A stretch of DNA of 64,000 bases from Acanthamoeba sp. SK_2022b (GCA_027943245.1 JANDJZ010000021.1:124001-188000); one strand, 5' to 3'; counted from the stretch's first letter, positions 34,545-45,908 are shown. Made by a program: numbers and translations. The notes: generated by a model from the sequence alone, not told the origin.

Positions 34545-34842
34545 GACTGTCCACGTGTGCCGTTCTTTTTGTGCGCGCGTGTTCCCTGCAAATCGCGCTG
34601 CAACAAGATAGGGCAAGAATGGAGCAGCACACATTTTCTGAGGTTCATCATCGCCTCGCTCGCCATGGACAGGAGGAGTTCAGCCCCAAGCAGAGGAGCA
34701 ATTGTCCAAGAGGAGTTGTCTTGGCCTCACGGCTATTTAGGAGGTGAGATCAGCCCGCTCGTTCAAAGAACTCAAACAGCACTCGACAGTACACAACCCA
34801 CTATCCATCCGCCTCTGAATTATGTAAAATGATATGTTTTCT

Positions 34843-36043
34843 TTACTCAATAGCACTATTAGCATAGCAGTGCCTGAGAAAATGTCTAGCAGAACTCGGT
34901 GACAAGAATCCGGTCTCTCCCCTTGGTGTTGCACACTGGGCCACTTGCGGAGTTGTACCTATTGGTTGTGTAGTTCTATGAGTGATGTTGGAACTTGGGC
35001 GAGCCACGAGGCCAAAATCGTACCAGCAGTTGGTGATGTGGGTGAAGGTGAATATGAGAGCACTCTTGTAGAAGTCGTTAGTGTCGTCGATGCTGCGTGC
35101 GGACTCAATCAGCTGGCAATCGCACTCGCAGGCTCCTGACTTTTGGATACCAAACACTACTCGCATATAGGAGCCCAGCTAAAACGATTAGAAACCCTCA
35201 CCCAAGCCTCACGGGCGACAGCAGGACGCGTACGCGAGGAGCACTCGAAATCGTCGTCAGGGAACAGCTCCTCGTAGTCGTTGGCGCCATAGCAGAAATC
35301 ATGCACGGCACAGGCGAAGTCGAGGTCATCCTCGGCGGGACACTGATCCAGGCACTCAGTGGTAAGACCTGGCAGCACATCCATCAATACGCGAGTCAAG
35401 TTTCGCTTCAGTGAGGAGATAGATGACACAGCTGGAATGTACCGATAGTGTCGTTGCACTGCGAGCAGACCTCGTCGTCGCAGCAGTCGTTAGTGCCACC
35501 GTGGCCAGGGCCACACCAGTTGCCGAACTCGGTCAGCCCAAAGAAGTTGTTGAAGAGCTGCCTGCGAGAGTGATCTGCCAAGCGCGAGGGTACAGAGGTT
35601 AGCTGATCGTTTAGGGACAACACGAAGCCTGGCTAAGTACGGTAGTCGGGGAACATGTCGATGATATCAATTAGCAGCTGGATCGTGGACGAGTCCCACT
35701 CGAAGACGACGTAGAGCGAGTCGTTGAGTCCCTTGAAGAAGGGGCAGTCGCAGGGCTCGCCGTTGACGAACATGTGGCAGGTGTCGATGGTCGTGTCGTT
35801 ACAGTCGTCGGACAGGTAGAAGCAGAGCTCGAGAATGTCGGCGTCGGTCTCGTTGATGCTCATCCGGACCGAGCCCTGCGGTGTGCGGTAGCACTGCGGG
35901 ATGAGAGCGAGCGGGCCCAGGGCCACGTCCGTGCAGTTGGCGTCCCGACAGATGGTCTCGAAGATCTGGCCTTGGGTTGGTGCTGCGTAGAAGGCCACAA
36001 GGGCCAATAGGAGAAGCCCGATTGATAAAATTCTCCCAGTCAT
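34843..36043 (-). CDS. Secreted phospholipase A2-like protein
   Basis: The first exon (from the ATG at 36043) starts with the signal peptide MTGRILSIGLLLLALVAFYA and a Cys-rich region with NxT/S glycosylation sites. The next exon encodes FNNFFGLTEFGNWCGPGHGG and TNDCCDDEVCSQC; NWCGPGHGG matches the calcium-binding loop of secreted phospholipase A2. A third carries LDFACAVHDFCYGANDYEEL, with the His-Asp catalytic pair in a Cys-flanked helix as in that family. The last exon (34843 to about 35170) adds a Cys-rich tail (CECDCQLIES, ITNCWYDFG). Enzymes of this type cut the sn-2 ester of phospholipids outside the cell. Joins between exons 2-3 and 3-4 do not resolve cleanly by phase (the apparent last intron would be only about 23 bases), so unseen alternative splicing, a frameshift or a sequence error is possible. 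Confidence 0.68.
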
Positions 36044-36145
36044 GATCGTGGGCGCTTTGTGTGTGTTTGTGTGCTCAGGAAAAAGCTGGTGGCGTGCCTC
36101 TGCGGAGAAGTGGTAGTGCTGATGTTCGCCACGAACCTCTGTCCA

Positions 36146-36158
36146 TTTTATACTTTAG
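36146..36158 (-). promoter_or_regulatory. TATA box upstream of the PLA2-like gene
   Basis: The minus strand reads TAAAGTATAAAAT about 105 bases upstream of the ATG at 36043, a good TATA match at a plausible distance. Confidence 0.5.
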
Positions 36159-36463
36159 GGGAGGAGTGGTTCATGTCGATTTTCTACTGGTTTCAACTTT
36201 CTTCTCGGGGTCATCTGGCCGGAGTGAAGGATCGTCCATGGAATTTGATGTCGTCACACCCAAGGAAGAACGAGAAAGCCAGCGAGACCGCTCCCCTAAA
36301 AGCTGAGAAGGGCCCGCCCCCCCGTAGTCGCTCCGCCACGTGCCAGAGGTCAGTGACAGACGAGACAGACACGACACACAACTCTCCGATGGGACTCTGA
36401 TCGAAGTTTTTACTGGGAACGAAGGACCGCCGAGGCAGAAGGGCGAAGCGGGGGAGACTTGGC

Positions 36464-37643
36464 TCAGTCGTCGGACAGCTGGGTGAGGGCGATCACGGAG
36501 AAGAGCTTCTCCTCCTTGTTCTTCTCCAGCCACTCGGATTTGATGATCTTGGCGCAGTCCTGGAATTGTGACACATACACGCAGAAAGCGAGAGAGATAA
36601 GAAGTGTGGCCACGAGACCTAGCAGAGAAGACAGAGGAGTGTGTACCTTGAGGAAGGTCTCCTGGCTGGTGGCGCCCCTGTCGGTGGGCTGGGCGCGCAT
36701 GCCGTCGAGGCTCCACACGTGGTTGTCGACGTTGAGGAAGCTGATGAAGTGGAAGTCCACGTGGTCGCCCTCGCCGGGGGCCTCGGTCTGGCCCTGCTGC
36801 GCGAACCCGTCGTGGATCTTCCTGATCTCCTCATCGTAGGCCAGAAGGTCGCCCCTCTCCTCGGGGGTCTTGTCCTTGGTCTTGTCAATGAAGTTCTGCA
36901 GGGCTCCCGCTCCTGCATCGCACATGTGGTCATCAGCCAGCCAACGACACGGGGAGGCGAGCTGCGTCTAGGTTTGCCTGTCCTAGAGCTGGACGTACCC
37001 AGGATGGGGAAGCCAGACTTGGCGAGGTTGGCCAAGGAGTGGATCACGCCAATGGTGCCGCAAGCGTTGCCAAGCGAGCGCACCTGCCTGCGAGTTGCGG
37101 AGAGAGAGAGTTTACGATCAGATGGGAGGGAGAGAACGGGACTGGTGAGACAGCGGCAGCGGGAGGCAGTTGCAGTGGTACCGCAGGAAGTAGACGGGGA
37201 TGGCGGCGCTCTCGTCGGCGGGAAGCTTCCTCGCCTCAGCGTCCTCCTTGGAGGGGAACAGGAACAGCAGCGCAATCACTAGTGCAGATACACACCACAA
37301 AAGCACAGCGTTAAGCGCGAGGAGCGAGCAAGACATGTGGGCCCGTGTAGAGGTCGTTTTTGCTTCAGTGAAGTTGCTACGCGGTAGTACCTGGCGCGCT
37401 GAACATGGGGGTCTGTGCGTCAAGAACCTCATCGTCGAGGCCCCAGATGTCCGTGAACGACCACTCGGGCGAGGCACCCAAACCGTGTGCCAGCTGAAGC
37501 CCAAGGATGAAGAGGGGCAGCGTCATCATCAGATGGTCACACGATGCCTTGTTTTGTTTGCAGGGCAGTACCTTTGTGAGCACGTCCGGGTTGCTCTCCA
37601 GCGGCAACCAAACGGGGGCCTTCTGTTCCTGCTGCTCTGACAT
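36464..37643 (-). CDS. UCHL3: Ubiquitin C-terminal hydrolase, UCH-L1/L3 type
   Basis: A cysteine protease of the UCH (C12) family that releases small adducts from ubiquitin C-termini. About six exons: VWLPLESNPDVLTK; WSFTDIWGLDDEVLDAQTPM; IALLFLFPSKEDAEARKLPA with IPVYFLR; VRSLGNACGTIGVIHSLAN with the catalytic Cys; GALQNFIDKTKDKTPEERGD through DHVDFHFISFLNVDNHVWSL and DGMRAQP, which supply the catalytic His and Asp; and the final exon IIKSEWLEKNKEEKLFSVIA, stop at 36464. Every catalytic residue is present and the length (about 240) is normal for the family. All five donors read GTAC. The gene lies upstream of and on the same strand as the PLA2-like gene, but nothing links them functionally. 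Confidence 0.92.
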
Positions 37644-38130
37644 GATGTGTTGTGATAAAGGCTGTTGCTATGTGAAAAAACGCAGTCACTTTTTTTTTGG
37701 TTTTTTTTTCGCTCGCTTTTATCTGTTTTTATTTGTCTGAATTAAAGTGTCTACATAAAACAAGATCGAAAGATGGCCGAGGCATGAGCGCCTCGGTGGA
37801 AGATGGGGACACCGTTTCTCCTGGAAAGGGCTGGATCAGCCCAGCGCGAGGTGGAAGCTCAAATGCAGTTTCGGCCATCTGAAAGAAAGAACGAACCGAT
37901 TTTTGCTGAATTTCGCTCAAATGCGTTCCAATTTCTGGCCGAGATGCATCAACTTTGAACGCTTGGCCTACCCAATGGGTACGATTTCTGAAACCCATAA
38001 AAGTTCTTCTCCTTGAGCCCGTTCACTTCCTCTCGCGCAACCAACCAAACCCATTCCCTTTTCTACTCTCCCACCCACCCACCCACACACACACACACAC
38101 ACACAACATTTCTACTCACGCAGAACGAAG
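37644..38130. other. Intergenic region between divergent genes UCH and DGK
   Basis: About 490 bases with a T-rich tract (37686-37730) and a short (CA)n run at 38084-38104. It must contain both promoters; a TATA-like box for the plus-strand gene is listed separately. Confidence 0.5.
37996..38004 (+). promoter_or_regulatory. TATA-like element upstream of DGK
   Basis: CCATAAAAG lies about 130 bases upstream of the DGK ATG at 38131. This is a plausible TATA box; position is the only support. Confidence 0.35.
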
Positions 38131-40825
38131 ATGGACACGCACGATGACCACTTCATCTCCACCGCGGCGCAGCAATCCTCTCCTCCGTCCGTCTCGCCGA
38201 CCGGTCTCATCCCCAGCTCGTTCGGTACATTCTCAGCTTCGCCGCTCCTCTCCTCCTCGCCTCTGCGCCAGTCGACCGGCGCCGCCTTCCGCAAGGTGTC
38301 CCTCTTCAGCGTCGACACCTCGCCTCGGCCCGGCCTGCTCAAGCTGAGCCTGGCCGAGCAGCAGAAGCGCGACGAGGAGCGCGCCATGGGACAGGTAAGG
38401 CGCCAGGGCAGGCGCGGCAGCCTCGACGACAGCCAGCGCCACCGCCGTCGCAGCGTCACCGCCCAGGGGGGCAGCGGCAACTACGGCTACGTCTACGAGC
38501 GCGGCCAAGGCACCGATGAGATGGAGCGCCAGGACCAGCGCCAGATCTCCGACTGCAAGCTGACATCGCAGTCCTCGTCGGCCTTTGCCTCGGCCTCGTG
38601 CTCCTCGTCGCCCGACACCGGGCGGGCCGACGCGGCTACCGGCGCCAAGAGGGTCGCCACCGAGACGCCCGGCAAGGTCGCCGTCACCAGGACCAACCAC
38701 ACATCGTCTTCTTCATCTTCTTCATCATCGTCTTCTTCATCGTCTTCTCCTACTACATCCAACACACACGTACAAGTCAAGCGCGCCCTCAAGCCCACGG
38801 CGGTCTCCCTGCTGCGGGACCCCGTGCGCACGTCGACGCCGCCGGCGCCGGTGCCTCGGTCCTCCTCCCCCTCCTCCTCCTCGTCAACGTCGGCCGTCTC
38901 GTTCGAGGCCTGCCACGCGGACGTGAGGGAGAAGGACAAGCGGAAGGAGAACGAGGTCGAGAAGAGCTTCGTGGCCTTTGTCAACACCAAGAGCGGCGCG
39001 CAAAAGGGCGAGGACGCCCTGGAGCTGCTCACGGAGGAGCTCGGCGAGGACCGCGTGTTCGACCTGGTCGAGCTGGACGACCTCGAGGAGTGGTAACCCC
39101 TCCCCCTCCCTCTTGCTCTCCCACCACGCCTCACCCGTCTCTCCTCCGCTTCGTTTTTTGTCGACAGTTTGGAGCAGTTCAGGGGCGAGGAGAACCTGTG
39201 CATCGTGGTGGGCGGCGGAGACGGGACCTACAGCTCCATCATCAACGCACTCATCAAGATGAAGTTCCAGCCCATGCCCATGGTACTCCTCCTCCTCCTC
39301 CCGGCCCGCTTTTGCTCTCCGTCGTATCGTCGTTTGTCTATCGCCTCTCATAGAAACACACACGACCACAGATCGCCACACTCCCGATGGGGACCGGCAA
39401 CGATCTGGCGCGCGAGTTCGGTTGGGGCGGTGGCTTCGAGCCGGACGAGGAAGGCGTTCACGAGATGTTCGAACTCTACCAGAAGGCCGAGCCCTCTCCT
39501 CTCGACATGTACGCACGACCTCGCGTTTCTCTCGTGTTCTCGCGTCTCCCCCCCCCCCATTGTGTGCGACGATGACTGACGCAAGCACCGTGCACTGCTT
39601 CTTCTCGAAACAGATGGCGCGTGGAGATCAGGCCGCAGAACGAGGTCACCGGAGAGTTCATGGAGAGCAAGCGCAAAGTGCAGTACATGTTCAACTACTT
39701 CAACATCGGTTCGCCTCTCCCCCACGCGGCTGTAGTCTCTGTTCACATGTGCTGGTTGCTCGTAGCTTGCCTGCTGACACTTATTTTATTTCGTAGGTTT
39801 TGACGCCCACGTGGCATTGGGATTCGACCAGTCCCGAAAGAAGCACCCGTGGCTGTTCAAGGCTCAGTTCATCAACAAACTGCTGTACGATCACAAAAAA
39901 ACCCGCAATAATTTATTTTTAAATCATATTTTTATTCATATTTTTATTCTTTTTTTAATCTATTTACTGACTCGCTGATGCGTCACAGTTACCTGTGCTC
40001 TGTGCCGGGACCTGCGGTCAACGGCATGACCGAGCTGCACAGCTGCGTCATGGCTGAGGTCGACGACGACCCCATCGCCCTGCCCAAGGACCTGCGCACG
40101 TTCGTCGTCCTCAACTTCACCTGCTACCAGGCCGGCCTAGGTACGCACTCACGTTCACTCCCATCTCCCTCATGATGTGAAATTCCAACCACCACCACCA
40201 CCACCACCACCACCACCACCACCACCACCACCACACACACACACACACACACACAACACGCACGCGCACACAGATATCTGGGGTACGGCCAAGGAAGCGG
40301 AGAATGGAGCGGGCTACCCGATCCTGTGGAGCACACCGTCCATGAGCGACCGCACGGTCGAGGTGGTGGGCATCGGTGGACTCGATCACGAAACGGCGGT
40401 TCGCACAAACATGTCCAAGGGTACACGCGCGCGCACACACGGTCGGTGGTTCGGGCGAATACTAAAAACAGCCCGTGGTGTGTTGTACAGGGTACCGGCT
40501 GGGCCAGGGGAGCACGCTCAAGCTGCGCATCATGGACGACGTGGCGATCAACATCGACGGCGAGCCCGAATGGCAAAAGGCCCCGTGCGAGGTGTCGATC
40601 ACCCGGTGGGGCTCCATCTCCATCCTACGGAAGGCCGAGGAGAGCGACGCAGACAAGAAGCAGAAGGACAAGGAGCGTGAGAAGAAGGCGCGCAAGACCA
40701 AGGTCCGGATCGGCAGCAGGCGGATCGCCAAGCGCCGGCGGACGCCGCCCAAGCCCACCTGGGAACAGAGCAGCAAGTTTTCCTTTGGCGGCTTCCTCCG
40801 CTACATGCTCACCGGCAGCCCTTAA
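38131..40825 (+). CDS. Diacylglycerol kinase
   Basis: Converts diacylglycerol to phosphatidic acid with ATP. A Ser-rich N-terminal region of about 270 residues (including a run of 15 Ser) precedes the DAGK catalytic domain: VAFVNTKSGAQKGEDALELL, the nucleotide loop VVGGGDGTYSSIINALI (GGDGT) and ATLPMGTGNDLAREFGWG. The accessory domain follows (VQYMFNYFNIGFDAHVALGF, ELHSCVMAEVDDDPIALP, LNFTCYQAGLDIWGTAK, GLGQGSTLKLRIMDD-type C-terminus with AINIDGEPEWQKAP). A basic tail ends at 40823. No C1 zinc domain or EF hand is seen before the catalytic domain, so lipid recruitment may differ from most animal forms. Introns are short; one (about 40140-40270) contains (ACC)n and (CA)n repeats, and another (about 39888-39988) is AT-rich. 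Confidence 0.9.
40186..40256. repeat. (ACC)n followed by (CA)n in a DGK intron
   Basis: About 16 ACC units run directly into about 10 CA units inside the intron splitting QAGL from DIWGTAKEAE. Confidence 0.93.
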
Positions 40826-41192
40826 CACCTTGGCCCACAATTTTTTTAATCTCTCTTTGACGCCTCACAGCCTGCACATCTGTCATTTGTCTCATCAATT
40901 GCAGCAACCTTGTACAATCGTTTTTTGTGACTCGTTTAGTGTCTTCCAGCCCAAGAGCGAAGCAAGCCCACAACTTTGTTGGCTTCGTTCTTTGGGTTGT
41001 CTTCGCTTTCGTTCTTTGTCTTAAAACGCCGCCAGTGAGCTGCGGCTGATCGCGTATGTGGGCAGCGCAGAAATGGCAAGAGAAGAAGCTGATCCAGCCC
41101 GCCAACCCCGAAAAAGGCCGCGCTTTCCTCAGTTTGGCGGCCGATCTTTTGCTCCTCGGGTCAGATTGTAAAAAAGATTTTGAGGGTGGGAG
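40826..41192. other. Intergenic region between DGK and the GPCR gene
   Basis: About 370 bases containing the 3' end of DGK and the promoter of the next plus-strand gene. No further gene is supported. Confidence 0.5.
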
Positions 41193-41769
41193 ATGGACGA
41201 CGATGAGATCGAGGCGCTCGTGGGCACTGTGGCCTTAGGAAGCATGATTTCGATCGTGAGCGTACTGTTCCTGGTAACCTCGGCCCTTATACTGGGCAAG
41301 TGGCGTAAGAGCTACTGGCGCGTCATCCTCTGCCTCGCTCTGTCTGACCTCATCGTCTCCTGCTCCTTTGTACCCCGCTTCCTCCAACTAGAATTTGTCG
41401 TTATTTTAAATATTTTAAATAAATAAATAAATAAATAAATATCCAGATACACGCGGATAACCAGTTTGTTTGTCAAAGGTTGCCGGGGCCATGCCTGTGT
41501 TCCTGTGGCTGCAGCCGCTGTCCGTGGTGCCCTGCAACCTTCAAGGTATGCGACAGCAAACAGTTGAGAGATCACCGTGTGTTGGTGCAATAAGGTAATG
41601 GATACTTGGGTCAGGAGTGCTGGTCCAGTTCGGAGGCAGCGGCACGACATACTACGCCCTCGCCATCGCCTTTGTCCTGTACATGCAGGTGGTGCGCGGG
41701 ACCAAGGTAAGGTGGTGCGCGGGACCAAGATACCGCCCCTCCAAACTAGCCTGTTCCCCAGACGTGACG

Positions 41770-41830
<61 letters not shown>

Positions 41831-43041
41831 TGTGTGGGATACATGCGTTCTGCGCCTCAAGATCACCGCAGGAATGGAGATCATTCTTCACTTGATCTGG
41901 CTCCCTCCTGCCCTCGTCTTGGCGCTGGTGCCATTGTACGGCCCGGGTGGCATCCACTACGACAATTCTGGTACGACTACCGCTTTCCTGGCCACGGCTT
42001 CAGACTAGCCCAAACAACAGCTGCCCCAACCTTACGCATCGTCTCATGCAACGTTCGATCCTGGCCAGTGGGTTGGTGCTGGATCGCCGGGGAACCGACC
42101 TACGCCCGTTTCATCTTCTACTACGTGTGGGTGTGGTTAGTCATCCTCGCCATCATCGGCCTCTATTACACCATCGTCTCGCATATGCGACGAGGTTCGC
42201 CCACGCCGCACGACCGGTTTTGGTTTGATTTTTTTCTTTGTTTCGTTTTATTATTGCAATAATAATTACTAAAATGTGTGTTTACAGAAGCCCAGCAGTT
42301 TAAGTGTGCGCGCTTGACCGAGATCGCGTCAGGATCGGTGTATTCCCAGCAAGCGAAGAGTTCGCAACGCCTCCTCCTCTACCCTATAGCCTTCATCATC
42401 TTCTGGATCCCCGCCACCATCAACCGGTAACTTATCAAACGCGTCTAACCCATCTACGCCTCTTTTCGTGCGCCCACAGGCTCGTGCTGTGTTTGTGTGC
42501 GTCACGCGCATGAGCTCACCTCGTCGTGTATTTGGGAGAACGCTGCAGAACGCTGGAGGCGACGGGGCAGTCAGTGTTCGTGATGACCTACCTGGAGTGC
42601 TTCTTCGTGCCTCTACAGGGCATCACCAACACGCTCATCTACCTCTTCACTTCCCAGGCGCACAAAGTAGTTCCTTCTCTCCCTCTCTCGGCCCTCCTTC
42701 CCGATTATTTCATTGGCACTAGCTGATCGTGTGTTTGGGGGACTCTGTGCTCTGCTCGTGCAACGGCCAGGAGATCTATCGCGGATTGCGGAGAGAGCGC
42801 AGCGTGGGCTTCCGTGCGGACTTTACCAGCCAGGCTGACCATGGTATGGCGCCCTGCGCACGCCCAAGCCCCGGTGGGGAAAGGTCGCTCACCTTAATTG
42901 TGGCCTCAATTGTGGGCAGTTGCGCTGACTGCTGCCAAAGACCATCAGCGGTACGGTGGGGCCATCAGCGTGCACGCCAGAGAGCGTGAAGAGGGACAGG
43001 CCCTGGTGTCCCCCTATTCAATCAACAATCTAAGTGGGTGA
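41193..43041 (+). CDS. Seven-helix G protein-coupled receptor, cAMP-receptor-like
   Basis: A multi-exon gene for a polytopic membrane protein. Exon 1 (41193-41369) encodes helix 1 and part of helix 2 (VALGSMISIVSVLFLVTSAL, RVILCLALSDLIVSCSF). Following exons give AGAMPVFLWLQPLSVVPCNL, QFGGSGTTYYALAIAFVLYM, GMEIILHLIWLPPALVLALV, then GWCWIAGEPTYARFIFYYVW with VWLVILAIIGLYYTIVSHMR, LLLYPIAFIIFWIPATINR and MTYLECFFVPLQGITNTLIY. The spacing of helices and the GWCWI...FIFYYVW motif resemble the slime-mould cAMP receptor and related amoebozoan receptor group. The cytosolic tail (EIYRGLRRERSVGFRADF...) ends after VSPYSINNLSG, stop at 43039. The ligand is unknown. An intron carries a (GT)n run at 41773-41838. 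Confidence 0.82.
41773..41838. repeat. (GT)n microsatellite in a GPCR intron
   Basis: GT run of about 65 bases with one GGT interruption near 41821, inside the intron before the exon encoding AGMEIILHLIW. Confidence 0.94.
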
Positions 43042-43137
43042 TACATTACTATATGTTGTTATCGGGAGTAGTCGACACATTAATTAATTAGTCCATATCA
43101 GCTTGCGCCAGAAGATTGGCTGTTGCGAGAGTAAAGC

Positions 43138-44736
43138 ATGTTGCGCGACATCTTCTTCCTCATCTTCTTCGTGGTTTTCCTGGCTCGTGCGTCGCCGACA
43201 TGCGTTCAGCTGCAGAACAATATCGACACCAGCACGCCAAATAGCATCCAGCTACAAACGTGGGCGGCCCAGGCCTTCAGCGTAGAGCTCACCACCCAGC
43301 TCGTAAACCTTACACTGGCCAGTACTGACAGTAAGTCAATCGCTTCTCCGTCCCAAGTTGAAGGGAGACGCCGAACTCAACTCCCTCTTTCTCCCACACA
43401 GCCGTTAATGCTGTCGCGCGGGTGGAAGTCGCCATTTGCACTGGCAGCCCGACAACGTCTCTCGTTCCGCTCCCGAACGGAGAGTTCACCTTCATGCTGT
43501 TCAGTGATCCGGTGTCAAACACCGCCCTCTACATGAACAATGCCTCGCTAAGCATCGTCTTGTCACCGAACGTCACCTACTGGGTAGTCCTCAACGCGTC
43601 CGCTGGTTGGACGGGGTGGCTCAGCACTTCCTCGAACGGCAGCCAGCCTTCTTCCCCCGTCGGCCTGCTGAATCAGTTCGCGTTGTTCTCCGCCGCGACA
43701 GACTGGATCATCGATAGGACAAACTTAGCCCAGATAGCCATGCAGGGCTGTTACACGGTGACGTCACCGTCACCTTCACCTTCTCCCGCGCCGGCGGTGA
43801 GACCCATCACGGCCAACGTGACGGCAAGCTTTGGCCGGGAGGGTCTGGCCGTGAACCTGTCCGCGCCCGCCTCCCCCACAGCGAATGTCGGTGTGAGCGC
43901 CAGCTTGAGCGCCGTGCTCGTGGGCGGCGCCTCGGTTCCCACCTCAAGTAAGTCCCTGCGATTCTTCTCTTGCTTCAACTCATACTCACCCGGCTGTGTT
44001 ACTGGTGTTAGGTGTGATCGTACAAAACAGCTCCTCAACGACCCAGGAGTACACAGCGAGGCTCGACAACTCCACCATCTTGACACATCAGTTCTCATTC
44101 CACGACGCGGCCACATCGGGCGAGTTCGCAGGGACCACGTTCTCGATTGGAGCTGGCACGGTGAAATGGTCCATCAACATCACTACCGAGGCCAACGACA
44201 GCCTGGTGAGCTCTAACACCATCACGCTCCGCTACCTCCTGTCCGACTTGTCTTCGTCCTTGGCCCAGTCTGGCTCGGCCAAGGTCAGCGAGCGATCGGG
44301 CTTCCCGCTGGCCAACATGACCACCTACTTCCTCTTCCTCTCTGGCGTTTCGGCTGTGGTAGAGGTTCAGGTGTTCAACCTGGCAATCGTCGACGGCATG
44401 CTCCACTCCATCAACCACTCGGTCGTCGTCATGTCATCCGCCGACTCGTCGTCCTATGTGCTGGAGCTGTCGTTTCCAGGAGGTTTCAACGACTCGCTGT
44501 ATTACGACCCCAACCTTGGCCTGGGCGTTCTACTCGGCTCTTCAGGCGGCGGTGGCGGCGGCGACACGAATGTGGGCTTGATCGTGGGCGTCACGGTGGG
44601 CGTCGCTGTCGCTGTGCTGCTGGTGTCCGTCGTCATCGCAGGAAGCGTGGCCTTCGCGTGGTGGAGAAGGAAGCAGCTCAACGCCGACCATGGCGGTGTC
44701 AACTGGGTAAACGAGGAAGAGGAACCTGCCTTGTAG
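43138..44736 (+). CDS. Type I membrane glycoprotein, function unknown
   Basis: Three exons (43138 to about 43331, about 43402-43947, about 44012-44736). The N-terminus MLRDIFFLIFFVVFLARASP is a signal peptide. The ectodomain of about 420 residues is rich in Ser, Thr, Val and Asn with many NxT/S glycosylation sites (NVTYWVVLNAS, NMTTYF, NHSVVVM) and a Pro/Ser linker (TSPSPSPSPAPAVRP). A Gly-rich stalk (GSSGGGGGGDTN) leads to one membrane helix (VAVAVLLVSVVIAGSVAFAW) and a short cytosolic tail starting WWRRKQ and ending EEEEPAL. It is probably a surface receptor or adhesin-like protein. No conserved domain was recognised. The gene is convergent with another protein of the same architecture at 44931-45908. 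Confidence 0.78.
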
Positions 44737-44930
44737 GTAGAATTCTCTTGTCCAAAATGCTGTGGCACAAGCTTGGGTAAGACGTGTCGCCAGCAGGGTA
44801 GTACCTTCACCGTTTTTCAATGATCTCTTGATAATAAGATTAGAACTTACGCTTTTCCCAATTAGTTGACTTGTACTAGCCTAAAGAGGTCCAAGAAGAC
44901 ACGCCAACGGCATTTACCGAACAAGGTTCT

Positions 44931-45908
44931 TTAGTTGATAAACAGGTAGTCGCGCTTGCTGCAGACCCGCCAGACAACTGCGCCAATCACCACAACAACG
45001 ACCACAGCAATGCCAACGCCACCTCCAGCAATCACGCCAATGACCCACGGCTGCCAGAAGTCGTCATGCTTGTCCTCTGTTCCAAAAGACACGGAAAACG
45101 AAAACGATGGCTCCTCGGGGATGGGCACCCCTTCGGCCATCTGAAGAGTGATGAACACTCGACCGCCTTTCTTGAACGGCACAACAGCACGCGTGGAGCT
45201 GGAGTTGGCCTGATCGAGCTTGACCACCTGGACGTCGGCCCCGCATCCGATCGTCACCAAGGCAAACACCGAACCAACGGAGCGATTGGTGTGGTGGTCA
45301 GAGCTATTGATCAGGATGACCACGTTGCCGACGTCGTTGGGCAGGTCGATCGAAAAGTGCTGGGTGCGGACAGAGGGAACGGGCACGGCCTCCTTGGCGA
45401 TGACCGAGACGACCTTGGTCAGTTCAGCCCGTATGGTCGCATCAATCTGGACCACTTGATTGGCATTGAACACTGCTCGGGCATCGAGGGGCACGCCAAA
45501 CATGTCGACGAGCTCACAAGGGCCAAAGCTGTCGACGAAGGTGTGGGGCAGGGAGGTGTTGGCTGGGGCTGGCAGGACAGTGTGTGTCGGCCCCGAGAAA
45601 CCTTCCTCTTCATTTTTGCCCACGGGGTGCATGAGCGAGTGGTCAAAGCGGAGTTGGGCCGCGGCGGGGTTGGAGCTGTTGAGGCGGAGGTGATTGATGG
45701 TGGTTGTGGAGGTTACGGAGTACCCGGCAGGGGAGGTCGAGTTGAACTTGAGGGCGATGGCCACCCCCAAATGCTCGCTGGCGGTGGTGTTGAACTGGCC
45801 GGTCCAGGAACGGGTTTCCTGGGCGCGGGAGTAACATGCGAGGCCCAAGACTAGGAGCGACAAGCAAAAGAGCTGTACCGCAGCGCCCATGGCAAAGACA
45901 ACAAACAA
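44931..45908 (-). CDS. Type I membrane glycoprotein, single exon
   Basis: An intron-free frame of 325 residues, unusual for this window. The signal peptide is within MGAAVQLFCLSLLVLGLACY; translation may start at the second Met (45890). The ectodomain is Ser/Thr/Val-rich with several NxS/T sites (FNTTASEH, NSTSPAG, NSSDHHTNRS) and few Cys. A membrane helix (GVGIAVVVVVVIGAVVWRVC) is followed by a ten-residue tail SKRDYLFIN. The architecture mirrors the convergent neighbour 43138-44736, but I see no clear sequence alignment between the two ectodomains. The function is unknown; a cell-surface role is inferred. Confidence 0.78.
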   Translation of the reverse strand: MFVVFAMGAAVQLFCLSLLVLGLACYSRAQETRSWTGQFNTTASEHLGVAIALKFNSTSPAGYSVTSTTTINHLRLNSSNPAAAQLRFDHSLMHPVGKNEEEGFSGPTHTVLPAPANTSLPHTFVDSFGPCELVDMFGVPLDARAVFNANQVVQIDATIRAELTKVVSVIAKEAVPVPSVRTQHFSIDLPNDVGNVVILINSSDHHTNRSVGSVFALVTIGCGADVQVVKLDQANSSSTRAVVPFKKGGRVFITLQMAEGVPIPEEPSFSFSVSFGTEDKHDDFWQPWVIGVIAGGGVGIAVVVVVVIGAVVWRVCSKRDYLFIN

